DNA of 64,000 nt from Cryobacterium roopkundense. GTDB lineage: Bacteria > Actinomycetota > Actinomycetes > Actinomycetales > Microbacteriaceae. The translations under genes were made by a program, and so were the position numbers. Under the pieces are notes generated by a model, which ran no database searches, was not told the origin of the DNA, and worked only from the letters and a program-made list of their open reading frames with translations. The stretch lies in NCBI RefSeq assembly GCF_014200405.1, contig NZ_JACHBQ010000001.1, positions 434,001 to 498,000 on the forward strand. The letters run 5' to 3'. Numbering within the stretch: the first letter of the stretch is position 1; every line of letters starts with the position of its first letter. Shown one piece after another: positions 40,432 through 48,831 of this stretch.

Positions 40432-42082
40432 ATCCACCGGTCGACCTCAGATTCTGACGGCGCGTTAAACCGAGAATACCCCTCTGATCAGCTAAAATAG
40501 TTGTTACTTAGACAAACTATTCAACGATCAAGGAGGCATCTCGTAGATGCAACTTTCTCACACTCACCGGTCCTTTTCTGCATCCTTCGACGACCCCAAT
40601 CTCGTGTCGTCGGCCGGACTGGTGCCCACGATGGCTCTGGCCGAGAAAACAGGCCTCGGCGCGCTGGTCGATGAGTGGGTGAAACTGCCCGGTTACTTCG
40701 GCGCGAATGCCGGCCTGAAAGCGCTGGCACTGGTCGCAGGAATGCTCACCGGCGCCGACTCCATCGACGATATGGCCGTGCTCCGGCACGGCGCTCTCCG
40801 GAAATTGTTCACCGGAACCTATGCGCCCTCGACCCTGGGATCGTTCCTGCGCGCGTTCGCTTTTGGCCATGTCCGCCAGCTCGACGCCGCCGCGTCCCGG
40901 TGGCTGCAGAACCTCGGCGCCGTCACGCCGATCGTGACCGGTATCGACGACCTCGCCCTGGTCGATATTGACGACACCATCAGGGAAGTGCACGGATATA
41001 AGAAGCAAGGCGCCGGGTTTGGCTACTCCGGTGTTCGCGGCCTCAACGCCCTGCTCGCCATCGTCAGCACCGGATCGGCCGCTCCGATCATCGTCAGCTC
41101 CCGGCTACGCAAAGGCCCCACCAACTCCGCCCGCGGCGCAAAGAAATTCGTCTCCGACACCCTCGCGACCGTGAAACGACTGCGCAGCCCAACCGCAAAA
41201 GGAATGCTTCTCCTCCGAGCCGACAGCGCCTACTACGTCAGCGCCGTCATCCAAGCTGCCCTCCGTGCCGGGGCGATGGTTTCGATCACGGCACGCCTGA
41301 ATTCATTGGTGAAAGCGGGTATCAGCACCATCCCCGATACCGCGTGGACCCCGATCAAATACACCAATGCGATCTTCGACGACGCCACCGGGCGGTGGAT
41401 CTCCGACGCGGAAGTCGCCGAAATCCCCTTCACCGCGTTCGGCTCCAAGAAGAAGAGCGAACAAATCCCTGGACGCCTCGTCGTGCGCCGCATCCCGGAA
41501 CTGAACAAGACCGTCGCCGCCGGGCAAGGCACCCTTTTCGACCTGTTCCGCTTTCACGCGTTCTTCACCACCAGCACCCTGAACACCGTTGACGCCGACA
41601 AAACCCACCGCCACCATGCGATCATCGAAAATTTGAACGCCGACATGAAAGCGTCGGCGATGGCGCACTTCCCGTCCGGCGTATTCACGGCCAACGCCGC
41701 CTGGCTGGTGCTGGCCTGCATCACGTTCAATCTCACCCGCGCCGCCGGCACCCTCGCCAATCCCGCCCTCGGAAAAGCCGTCACCGCGACCGTTCGCCGC
41801 AAACTCATCAACGTCGCCGCCAGAGTATCCACGTCGGCACGACGCGTCACATTGCACCTGCCCGAAAGCTGGCCCTGGGAAGAAGGCTGGTCGGCGCTGT
41901 TCACCAGCGTTTGCAACCCGCCCGGCCGCGCCGCCACCTAACCATCGAGCCCGACCGGGCGCAACCAGGAACCCCAGTGGAACACCCAGGCATCAAGGCC
42001 CACAGCTCGACCGAGCCCAAAACCCCGAAAAAGGATCGCGCCCAAATCAAGAATTCATCAGAGGCCAACCGGTGGATTCAGG
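40427..42082 (+). mobile_element. IS1380-family insertion sequence
   Basis: The 1656-bp element has terminal inverted repeats CCTGAATCCACCGGTCGACC at the left and GGCCAACCGGTGGATTCAGG at the right (about 22 bp with two mismatches). CTTAG is duplicated at 40422-40426 and 42083-42087 as the target site. One transposase gene fills most of it. 41942-42082 is non-coding right end. The insertion site is in the last codons of the DUF3427 gene. The sharp target duplication and intact transposase suggest a recent event. Confidence 0.9.
40547..41941 (+). CDS. IS1380-family transposase
   Basis: The 464-residue DDE transposase starts at ATG 40547 after AAGGAGG. Motifs are MALAEKTGLGALVDEWVKLP, LVAGMLTGADSIDDMAVLRH, VDIDDTIREVHGYKKQGAGF (first Asp), LLLRADSAYYVSAVIQAALR (second Asp region) and HRHHAIIENLNADMKASAMA with the catalytic Glu. 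Length is normal for the family and no frameshift is seen, so it is expected to be active. Confidence 0.93.
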   Translation: MQLSHTHRSFSASFDDPNLVSSAGLVPTMALAEKTGLGALVDEWVKLPGYFGANAGLKALALVAGMLTGADSIDDMAVLRHGALRKLFTGTYAPSTLGSFLRAFAFGHVRQLDAAASRWLQNLGAVTPIVTGIDDLALVDIDDTIREVHGYKKQGAGFGYSGVRGLNALLAIVSTGSAAPIIVSSRLRKGPTNSARGAKKFVSDTLATVKRLRSPTAKGMLLLRADSAYYVSAVIQAALRAGAMVSITARLNSLVKAGISTIPDTAWTPIKYTNAIFDDATGRWISDAEVAEIPFTAFGSKKKSEQIPGRLVVRRIPELNKTVAAGQGTLFDLFRFHAFFTTSTLNTVDADKTHRHHAIIENLNADMKASAMAHFPSGVFTANAAWLVLACITFNLTRAAGTLANPALGKAVTATVRRKLINVAARVSTSARRVTLHLPESWPWEEGWSALFTSVCNPPGRAAT

Positions 42083-42179
42083 CTTAGACCTCGCGAGCCC
42101 AATTGAAACCAGCCTCTACGAATACTTTGCGACCCGAGCTTTGGGGGGTCTAATTCCGACGCCGCAAGCAATGGAGTGA
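42083..42179 (+). pseudogene. Displaced 3' end of the DUF3427 helicase gene
   Basis: Joining 40426 to 42088 (removing the IS and one CTTAG) restores the frame: TTA GAC CTC GCG ... encoding DLASPIETSLYEYFAT ... PTPQAME, stop TGA 42177-42179. The downstream part has the YEYF-type ending of DUF3427 proteins. The segment is now orphaned downstream of the IS. Confidence 0.8.
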
Positions 42180-42273
42180 AACCCGCGTTGAGGTGCCCTG
42201 ACGCCCACGAAGCGCGGCCCGGTCTACCCCATGGCTACAGTGTGAGGATCACGCCCTTCAGCACAGGAGCCCC

Positions 42274-43509
42274 GTGCCCGCATCCGGATTCGCCGTCATC
42301 GACTTCGAGACCACTGGTCTCTTTCCGGGCGGTCACGACCGTGTCATCGAAGTCGCCGTGGTGCACGTCACTGCCGAAGGCCAAATCGAGGGCCAACGGG
42401 AAACACTCATCAATCCGGGCAGAGACCTCGGACGCCAGGACATTCACCGTGTGCGTGCCGCGGACGTAATGAACGCGCCGACCTTCGCCGAGGTTGCGCC
42501 GCGACTCGTCTCTCTGCTCAGCGGCCGGGTCATCGTCGCCCACAACGCCGGCTTCGATACGCGCTTCCTCATGGCCGAACTTGCCCGCGCCAACTATCCC
42601 GTTGCCGACCCGGTGGTTAGCCTCTGCACCATGCAACTGGCCCGCGACTTGCTCTCGGGGACCGGTCGTTCACTGGCCGACTGTTGTGCCGCCTACGACA
42701 TCGACCTCACCGGCGCCCACCGAGCCTCCGTCGACGCCTACGCGACCGCCCAACTGCTGGCCAGTTACATCGCCAGTGCCGCGAATCCGAGCATCTGGGG
42801 CGATTCGCTGGCCCTGGCCGCTGACTACAGCTGGCCAACCATGTCGGCGGCGCCGCGCTCGTGGTACGAACGACCCGATGGTGCGCAGGAACAGACCGCA
42901 TCGACTTTTCTGGGGCGGATCAGTACTCGGCTGCCCGAAATTACTGGCCCGGCCCAAGACCAGGAATACCTTGCGCTGCTCGATCGATGCCTGATCGACC
43001 GGCACCTATCCGCTCATGAAGCCCAGGCCCTCGTGCTGCTTGCCGAAGAGCTTGGCCTCAGCCGTCATCGGTGCGAGGTGCTGCACAGCGAGTACTTCAC
43101 CGCCCTCGCTCGAATCGCATGGTCCGACAACGTCCTCACCACGGCTGAAATGGCCGACCTTGTCGACGTTGCCAACCTCCTCGATATTCCAGCGGATGCG
43201 TTGGACGCTGCACTCGATCAGCCGGCAGCGTCGCTCATAGTCGTGACTACCGCCCATTTCAAACTGCACCTCGGCGATCTCGTGGTGCTCACCGGCGATA
43301 TGGCTCGGCCTCGAAGCGCCTGGGAATCTGAGCTCCTCAGCCGTGGTTTCGCCCCTCGAAGCGCGGTGACCAAGAAAGTTGCGCTTCTGGTCGCCGCGGA
43401 TCCGAATTCACTCTCCGGCAAGGCCCGAAAAGCCCGGGACTACGGCATCCCCATCGTTGGTGAGGTCGCCCTCGCCCGTTTGGCGAGCGCGTTTCCGCTG
43501 ACGCGGTAG
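42274..43509 (+). CDS. DnaQ-like 3'-5' exonuclease with C-terminal BRCT-like domain
   Basis: The 411-residue protein starts at GTG 42274. The DEDDh exonuclease is at ~1-170: FAVIDFETTGLFPGGHDRVI (Exo I), VAHNAGFDTRFLMAELAR (Exo II) and HRASVDAYATAQLLA (Exo III). The middle (~215-310) is helical and TerB-like (ALVLLAEELGLSRHRCEVLH, RIAWSDNVLTTAEMADLVDV). A BRCT-like end (~325-405) has LHLGDLVVLTGDMARPRS, TKKVALLVAADPNSLSGKAR, KARDYGIPIVGEVALARL. It is likely to process DNA ends in repair or defence. The C-terminal layout is common in actinobacterial DnaQ-like proteins. Confidence 0.87.
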   Translation: MPASGFAVIDFETTGLFPGGHDRVIEVAVVHVTAEGQIEGQRETLINPGRDLGRQDIHRVRAADVMNAPTFAEVAPRLVSLLSGRVIVAHNAGFDTRFLMAELARANYPVADPVVSLCTMQLARDLLSGTGRSLADCCAAYDIDLTGAHRASVDAYATAQLLASYIASAANPSIWGDSLALAADYSWPTMSAAPRSWYERPDGAQEQTASTFLGRISTRLPEITGPAQDQEYLALLDRCLIDRHLSAHEAQALVLLAEELGLSRHRCEVLHSEYFTALARIAWSDNVLTTAEMADLVDVANLLDIPADALDAALDQPAASLIVVTTAHFKLHLGDLVVLTGDMARPRSAWESELLSRGFAPRSAVTKKVALLVAADPNSLSGKARKARDYGIPIVGEVALARLASAFPLTR

Positions 43510-43789
43510 CCCGAAGCAATGGGCAATTCCGGCGATGGCGGGGGTCGTGGGATGTCTCGGTCGCTGCACGAGAGTTTCTGTAGCTGGCACTGACGACTGC
43601 CTGTGTGCGCGGTGCGAGACGTAGCATCCGTTGTCGGGCTCGAGCTCTCGGTGGAAGTGCGGCGACGGTTGGGCATCCGCTGCTGGATTGGAACCGGCAC
43701 CACGATCGCCCCTTGCCGCGCGCCGGTTCTGGGTGTCAAATCGGCTACAACAACTCGGGAAGTCGAGACGACCACGGCGGGAGATGCTC

Positions 43790-45967
43790 ATGTCGGGTAA
43801 GGGTGCACAGGAAACGCCGAAAGCGTCGGGCCGGGGCGGCGCGGAGCAGCGGCGGGCCTCGGGGTCGGGGGCGCCGGCGGATCGGCCCGAGAAGATCCGC
43901 AACGTGGCACTGGTGGGCCGGTCGGGCGCCGGCAAGACCATGCTCGCCGAAGCGCTGCTCGTGGCCACGGGCGTCATCACGCGCATGGGGTCGATCCTCG
44001 CCGGCAGCACGGTGAGCGACTCGGACCCGAGCGAGATCCACCAGCAACGATCCGTCACGCTCTCGGTGCTGCCGCTCGTGGTCGCCGACGTAAAGGTGAA
44101 CCTGCTCGACACCCCGGGCTACGTCGATTTCATCGGCGACGTGCGCGCCGGGCTGCGGGCAGCGGATGCCGCCCTCTTCGTGGTCTCCGCCGTCGACGGC
44201 GTCGACGCGGCCACCACAGCCCTGTGGGAGGAATGCGAACGCATCGGCATGCCGCGAGCCGTGGTGATCAGCCGGATCGACCACCCGCGAGCTGACTACG
44301 ACGCCGTGCTCGCGGCCTGCCAGAACGCGTTCGGCGTGTCGGTGCTGCCGCTGTACGCGCCGGTCCGTGCGGGCGGCGCGATCACGGGGTTGCTCGGCGT
44401 GCTGTCGGGCACGGTGTCAGGCTCCCGCGCGGGCGCCGCCGACCCCGCCGTGCGGCCGGCGACCAACGTCGAACGCGACGAGGCCGAATCGGCGCGAGCC
44501 GCGCTGATCGAGGGGATCATCGCCGAGAGCGAAGACGAGTCCCTGATGGAGCGCTACCTCGGCGGCGAAGACATCGCCCTCGAGACACTCATCGCCGATC
44601 TGGAGGTTGCGGTGGCGCGAGGGTCTTTGTATCCGGTGCTGGCGACATCCGCTGAAACCGGTGTGGGACTGACCGAGGTGTTGGAGCTGCTGACCGGCGC
44701 GTTCCCCTCACCGCTGGAACGGGCGCTGCCCACGGTATCCGACCTGAACGGCAAGCCGGCCGGGCCGCTGAGCTGCGACCCCGACGGCCCCCTGGTGGGC
44801 GAGGTGGTGCGCACGACCATCGACTCGTTCCTCGGCCGGGTGTGCCTGGTGCGGGTGTTCTCCGGCACGCTTCGGGAGGACTCCATTGTGCACGTGGGCG
44901 GCCACGGGCTCACCGACCGGGGCCATCAGGACCACGACAGCGACGAGCGGGTGACGCACCTGCAATCACCGCTGGGGGCCATCCTCCGCCCGGTGCCGTT
45001 TGCCGTGGCGGGGGATATCTGCGCGCTCACCCGGCTGACGAGCGCCGAGACCGGCGACACCGTTTCGGACCGAGAGGCGCCCGTGCTCGTGGACGCGTGG
45101 CAGATGCCGGAGCCGCTGATGCCGGTGGCCGTGCAGGGCGCAGCGCACAGCGACGAAGACGCGCTCGCCAAGAACCTCGGCAAGGTGGCGGCCGTCGATC
45201 CGACGCTGCGCGTGGAGCGCAACGCCGAAACGCACCAGCTCGTGCTGTGGTGCATGGGGGAGGCGCACGCCGAGGTGGTGCTCGACAGGCTGCGCGCCCA
45301 GGGCGTGAACGTGCAGACCGTCGACGTGATCACGCCGCTGCGGGAGACCTTCACCGTGGCGGTGTCGGCCCGGGGCCGGTACGTGAAGCAGTCCGGCGGA
45401 CACGGCCAGTACGGGGTCTGCGAGATCGAGGTGGAACCGCTCGAACGCGGCGCCGGGTTCGAGTTCGTAGACAAGATCGTGGGCGGCGCGGTGCCCAAGC
45501 ACTACATCGAGTCGGTCGAGAAGGGCGTGCGGGCGCAGATGCAGCGTGGCGTGGCGGCGGGGTTCCCCTTGGTGGACATTCGGGTGACGCTCACGGGCGG
45601 CAAGACTCACAGCGTCGATTCATCGGATGCCGCGTTCCAGGCCGCCGGTGCCCTCGCGCTGCGGGAGGCCGCCGCGGTGACCCGCGTCCAGCTGCTGGAA
45701 CCCGTCTCGGCCGTGCGGATCACGGTGCCCGACGCCCACGTGGGAGCGGTGATGATCGACCTCTCCACCCGGCGGGCCCACGTGACCGGCACCACGTCGG
45801 TGAGCGGTGAGCGCACCGAGATCCGGGCCGAGATTCCGGATGCCGAGTTGGTGCGATACGCGATCGAGCTGCGGGCACTGACCGCGGGCAGTGGCCGGTT
45901 TAGTCGAAGCTCCCTGAGGTACGATCCGGTACCGGGCAAGGCGTCGTCGACGGCCGTGACCGACTGA
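43790..45967 (+). CDS. Elongation factor G-like protein (EF-G2 / FusA2)
   Basis: The 725-residue GTPase starts at ATG 43790 (GGGAG 6-7 bases upstream); longer in-frame versions lack a site. G1 is GRSGAGKT at 43-50, G3 DTPGYVDF; the usual G4 NKxD is replaced by SRID (VVISRIDHPRADYD). Domain IV (VSARGRYVKQSGGHGQYGVC, VPKHYIESVEKGVRAQMQRG) and domain V (EPVSAVRITVPDAHVGAVMI) are present. Such proteins are paralogs of EF-G, with roles proposed in ribosome rescue or drug tolerance. The N-terminal 32 residues are a polar extension. Confidence 0.87.
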   Translation: MSGKGAQETPKASGRGGAEQRRASGSGAPADRPEKIRNVALVGRSGAGKTMLAEALLVATGVITRMGSILAGSTVSDSDPSEIHQQRSVTLSVLPLVVADVKVNLLDTPGYVDFIGDVRAGLRAADAALFVVSAVDGVDAATTALWEECERIGMPRAVVISRIDHPRADYDAVLAACQNAFGVSVLPLYAPVRAGGAITGLLGVLSGTVSGSRAGAADPAVRPATNVERDEAESARAALIEGIIAESEDESLMERYLGGEDIALETLIADLEVAVARGSLYPVLATSAETGVGLTEVLELLTGAFPSPLERALPTVSDLNGKPAGPLSCDPDGPLVGEVVRTTIDSFLGRVCLVRVFSGTLREDSIVHVGGHGLTDRGHQDHDSDERVTHLQSPLGAILRPVPFAVAGDICALTRLTSAETGDTVSDREAPVLVDAWQMPEPLMPVAVQGAAHSDEDALAKNLGKVAAVDPTLRVERNAETHQLVLWCMGEAHAEVVLDRLRAQGVNVQTVDVITPLRETFTVAVSARGRYVKQSGGHGQYGVCEIEVEPLERGAGFEFVDKIVGGAVPKHYIESVEKGVRAQMQRGVAAGFPLVDIRVTLTGGKTHSVDSSDAAFQAAGALALREAAAVTRVQLLEPVSAVRITVPDAHVGAVMIDLSTRRAHVTGTTSVSGERTEIRAEIPDAELVRYAIELRALTAGSGRFSRSSLRYDPVPGKASSTAVTD

Positions 45968-45982
45968 CGAGGAGCGACTGAC

Positions 45983-46573
45983 ATGACAGTTACCTGCGAC
46001 ATCACGGTCTCGAGCGATGGCTTCGCGGCGGGTCCGAATCAGAGCCTGGAGCATCCGCTTGGAGAAGGCGGCGAACGACTGCACCGCTGGATGATGGAGC
46101 TCGCCGACGAGAACGCCGCGGAGATCGCGGCCATCGTGGACGCGGGCGCGTTCGTCATGGGCCGCAACATGTTCGGACCGGGCCGCGGCGAATGGGACCA
46201 CGAGTGGACGGGCTGGTGGGGCGAGGACCCGCCGTACCACGCGCCGGTGTTCGTGCTCACGCACCACCCGCGCGCGCCGCTCGTGATGGAGGGCGGCACG
46301 ACGTTCACGTTCGTGACCGACGGCATCGAGTCCGCGATGGAGCAGGCGCGTTTGGTCGCGGGGGATCGCACGGTGGCGATAGCTGGTGGGGCCTCCACCG
46401 TGCGGCAATACCTGTCAGCCGGGCTGATCGAGGAGCTGCGGCTGCATGTCGCGCCCGTGGTGCTGCGTGCCGGCGAGCCGTTGCTGGAGGGGCTCGACGG
46501 CGTGACGCTGGAGCAGGTGAGCTCCGTGGAGCGTGACCTGGTGACCCACGTGACGTACCGGGTGGTGCACTGA
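45983..46573 (+). CDS. RibD C-terminal / dihydrofolate-reductase-fold protein
   Basis: The 196-residue protein matches the NADPH-binding RibD C-terminal fold: CDITVSSDGFAAGPNQSLEH, VDAGAFVMGRNMFGPGRGEW, GDRTVAIAGGASTVRQYLSA and GLIEELRLHVAPVVLRAGEP LLEGL. It lacks the DHFR catalytic Asp/Glu pattern, so it is not a proven DHFR. The start is 15 bp after the EF-G2 stop, so the two are likely co-transcribed. The natural substrate of these stand-alone proteins is mostly unknown. Confidence 0.87.
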   Translation: MTVTCDITVSSDGFAAGPNQSLEHPLGEGGERLHRWMMELADENAAEIAAIVDAGAFVMGRNMFGPGRGEWDHEWTGWWGEDPPYHAPVFVLTHHPRAPLVMEGGTTFTFVTDGIESAMEQARLVAGDRTVAIAGGASTVRQYLSAGLIEELRLHVAPVVLRAGEPLLEGLDGVTLEQVSSVERDLVTHVTYRVVH

Positions 46574-46611
46574 GCTCTGGGCGCCACGACCAGCGTAATT
46601 TGTGCGGTTCG

Positions 46612-46926
46612 TTAATCGAGCTCCAGGGCCAGGCGCAGGGCGTCGTCGATACAGTCAAGTTCGTCGCGACTGACATGCCCCACGAGAATGCCGAGGCGCT
46701 CCGGCGCGATGGCCGTTGTCTGCTCCACCAGCACCTGAGTGCTTTCGCCGCCGATAGAAATTGTCGGTCGAAAGCTTTGCGGTTGCGCGGAACGTGAGGT
46801 CGGCGCGACCAGAAGCGTCGACAGCATTAACTGGTCCGACTGCAGAATGACGGCGAATCGTGCACCGGATTGCTCGTGGCCGCGCGCGCCTTGAGGTGCG
46901 CGAAGTCGGTGAATGTCACCACGCAC
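46612..46926 (-). CDS. MazF/PemK-family toxin
   Basis: The 104-residue protein starts at GTG 46926 (VRGDIHRLRAPQGARGHEQS, GARFAVILQSDQL), the MazF fold entry G(D)I...P..G.E..G.R.AVI(L)QSD. LSTLLVAPTSRSAQPQSFRP and VLVEQTTAIAPERLG complete it. MazF toxins cut mRNA at specific triplets. It overlaps the antitoxin stop by 11 bp. A longer frame to 46971 overlaps the antitoxin further and is not used. Confidence 0.83.
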   Translation of the reverse strand: MRGDIHRLRAPQGARGHEQSGARFAVILQSDQLMLSTLLVAPTSRSAQPQSFRPTISIGGESTQVLVEQTTAIAPERLGILVGHVSRDELDCIDDALRLALELD

Positions 46927-47146
46927 GGAGGTCGTCCATGTCGCGCAGCACAGCGCGACTTTCCGCGACATCCGAGGGGTCGTTCATCAGCGCTGTGGAT
47001 TCACGCCGCATGAGATCCCGTCGCCGCTGCCGAGCGGCATCGAGAAGTGCCTGCCTGATGGCGGCGGAAACGGTTGCGCCGTCGGCCGTGAGTTCGTCGA
47101 GCGCCTGCTGGGTGAGCTCGTCCGTGCGAAAGTTGACGATTGCCAT
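46916..47146 (-). CDS. Ribbon-helix-helix antitoxin of the MazF pair
   Basis: The 76-residue protein starts at ATG 47146. The N-terminus MAIVNFRTDELTQQALDELT, ADGATVSAAIRQALLDAARQ is the ribbon-helix-helix DNA-binding fold; the acidic tail (MNDPSDVAESRAVLRDMDDL) is the toxin-binding part. An in-frame upstream start at 47191 adds no recognisable sequence. Confidence 0.8.
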   Translation of the reverse strand: MAIVNFRTDELTQQALDELTADGATVSAAIRQALLDAARQRRRDLMRRESTALMNDPSDVAESRAVLRDMDDLRAW

Positions 47147-47446
47147 GAAGCAATTGTATGACGAAGCGTAAGACGCGTCCATGACTATCATTTGGCGCGG
47201 AGACCGTGGGGATTCCAGGAGTGGTTTCGACGGAACGGGGTGTGTGTCGGCCGGCTTCGCGACGGCAGGGCCAACCCTGCGCCGTCGCCGCGCAGGTGCG
47301 CTACTGGTAACTCATTGACGCAATCGCATTGACTTTTGATTTGATTCTCCAATACGCTATCGATCAGGCATATGTCGTTGCGCACAACATATAGCGTAGC
47401 GGCCGATAGCAACCACGTCGGGTTGCACTCAATGAGGAGTAGACCT
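47147..47446 (+). promoter_or_regulatory. Promoter region of the ThuA gene with nested inverted repeats
   Basis: A TTGACT -35 element (47329-47334) and TACGCT (47353-47358) at 18-bp spacing form a plausible promoter. TACGCTAT (47353-47360) and ATAGCGTA (47391-47398) are perfect inverted repeats, with ATATGT (47370-47375) and ACATAT (47387-47392) nested within. This is a good operator candidate. The part from 47147 to 47310 is GC-rich and shows nothing recognisable. Confidence 0.5.
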
Positions 47447-48532
47447 ATGAAAACGCATGTTCAACGACTGGTGACCGGAATCTCGGCGGTCGGGCTGATG
47501 CTCAGCCTGGGCGCCGTCGCCGCACCGGCAGCCGCCGATGATGACGAGTACAAGGTGCTGGTCGTCGGGGAAACCCTCGGGTTTCGGCACTCGCACATCG
47601 ATGACACGACGCTCGCGGTCGCCAAGCTGGGCCAGGAAAACGGTTTCACCGTGGACGTGTGGGACTCGCGTCAGCCAACCCTGACCATGGCTTCCACTCC
47701 GTTCACGACGGCCGAGGACCTGTCGCAGTACGCGACCATCATCTTTGCCTCACCGGTGGACGCTACGAACAACCTTGACCCGCTCCGTCCGCGGCTCCTC
47801 GATGACGCGGAGTTGGGGGCGTTCCAGGGCTACATCCGAGGCGGTGGCGGCTTTGTCGGTCTGCACGCGGCCACGGATTCGATGCACACTGTGCCCTGGT
47901 ACAGCGAGCTCACTGGAGGCGGCGCCCGCTTCCTCGGCCACCCGGCACAGCAGACGGCCACCCTGCACGTCGAGAGCCCGAATCATCCGTCCACGTCGAT
48001 GCTGCCGGCCACTTGGGAGCTCTTCGACGAGTGGTACAACTTCACGGCGAACCCCCGTGACGACGTGCACGTGTTGATCACCCTCGACGAGTCAACCTAC
48101 AACCCGGGCAGCGGCGCGATGGGTGCCGACCACCCCCTCGCGTGGTGCCAGAACTTCGAGGGCGGGCGCTCCTGGTACGAAGGCGCCGGACACGTCGACG
48201 CGAACTACTCCGACCCGATGTTCCTCGCCCACATCCTCGGCGGCATCGAATGGACCGCCGGCATGGCGAGCGGCGGCGGCGACTGCGTCACCTTCGGTGA
48301 GGTCGACAGGGTGCTCGCGGGAGTGGACGACGGGTCACAGAAGTACAAGAAGCTCTCCGCTCAGCTGGCGTCCTACCTCGACGACGCGGAGATCGCAGCG
48401 GATGCCGGCGACCACGCCGGTGCAACGGCCACGCTTCGCAAGGCTCAGGCCAAGGCGCACGGACTTCAGGATGACGTTCTGGTGTCGAAGCTCGGCAACC
48501 TCGTCACCTGGCAGGAGGGCTTGCGCTCCTAA
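47447..48532 (+). CDS. Secreted ThuA-domain protein
   Basis: The 361-residue protein starts at ATG 47447 with GAGGAG upstream and has a signal peptide (1-32, GLMLSLGAVAAPAAA). The ThuA domain (~38-260) shows KVLVVGETLGFRHSHIDDTT, IRGGGGFVGLHAATDSMHTV, PWYSELTGGGARFLGHPAQQ, TWELFDEWYNF and HPLAWCQNFEGGRSWYEGAG. The C-terminal ~80 residues form an alpha-helical FIMAH-like module (KYKKLSAQLASYLDDAEIAA). ThuA-fold proteins are often tied to sugar metabolism; exact function is unknown. Confidence 0.85.
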   Translation: MKTHVQRLVTGISAVGLMLSLGAVAAPAAADDDEYKVLVVGETLGFRHSHIDDTTLAVAKLGQENGFTVDVWDSRQPTLTMASTPFTTAEDLSQYATIIFASPVDATNNLDPLRPRLLDDAELGAFQGYIRGGGGFVGLHAATDSMHTVPWYSELTGGGARFLGHPAQQTATLHVESPNHPSTSMLPATWELFDEWYNFTANPRDDVHVLITLDESTYNPGSGAMGADHPLAWCQNFEGGRSWYEGAGHVDANYSDPMFLAHILGGIEWTAGMASGGGDCVTFGEVDRVLAGVDDGSQKYKKLSAQLASYLDDAEIAADAGDHAGATATLRKAQAKAHGLQDDVLVSKLGNLVTWQEGLRS

Positions 48533-48540
48533 GCGCCCTC

Positions 48541-48725
48541 CCGCCGGTCGACCCTCGCGCCTCGACCCTCCCGCCGGTCGACCCTCGCGCCTCGACCCTC
48601 CCGCCGGTCGAGGCGCGAGGTACGAGCGATCGAGGCCACGCGAGACGCTCCTCAGACCCTAGTGCGGTCCGAGGGTCGGGTCGCGGGGTCTCGATCGCTC
48701 CTTCGTCGCGCCTCGACCAGCGGAA
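48541..48725. repeat. Family A intergenic repeat, copy 4, with internal direct repeats
   Basis: CCGCCGGTCGACCCTCGCGC then CTCGACCCTC is repeated twice in tandem at 48541-48600. The rest, from GGTCGAGGCGCGAGGTACGA to CTTCGTCGCGCC and TCGACCAGCGG, parallels copy 3. It lies between the ThuA gene and the leader of the third DUF222/HNH gene. Confidence 0.75.
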
Positions 48726-48737
48726 AAGGTTCTCCTC

Positions 48738-48831
48738 CACAGGCATAATTCTTGGGGAGTTTTTCACAAAATGGCTTGATCAGGGCTGTTTAGGGCCCGT
48801 GAATGTCAGTGGTCGCTGGGAAAATTAGGCC
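48738..48831 (+). repeat. Conserved leader of DUF222/HNH genes, copy 3
   Basis: CCACAGGCATAATTCTTGGG, GAGTTTTTCACAAAATGGC, GTGAATGTCAGTGGTCGC and TGGGAAAATTAGGCC match the other two leaders. Confidence 0.75.

Noticed and set aside
43631..43789. 53-residue N-terminal extension of the EF-G2-like protein
   Set aside because: Unlike the family N-terminus; ATG 43790 has a properly placed GGGAG.
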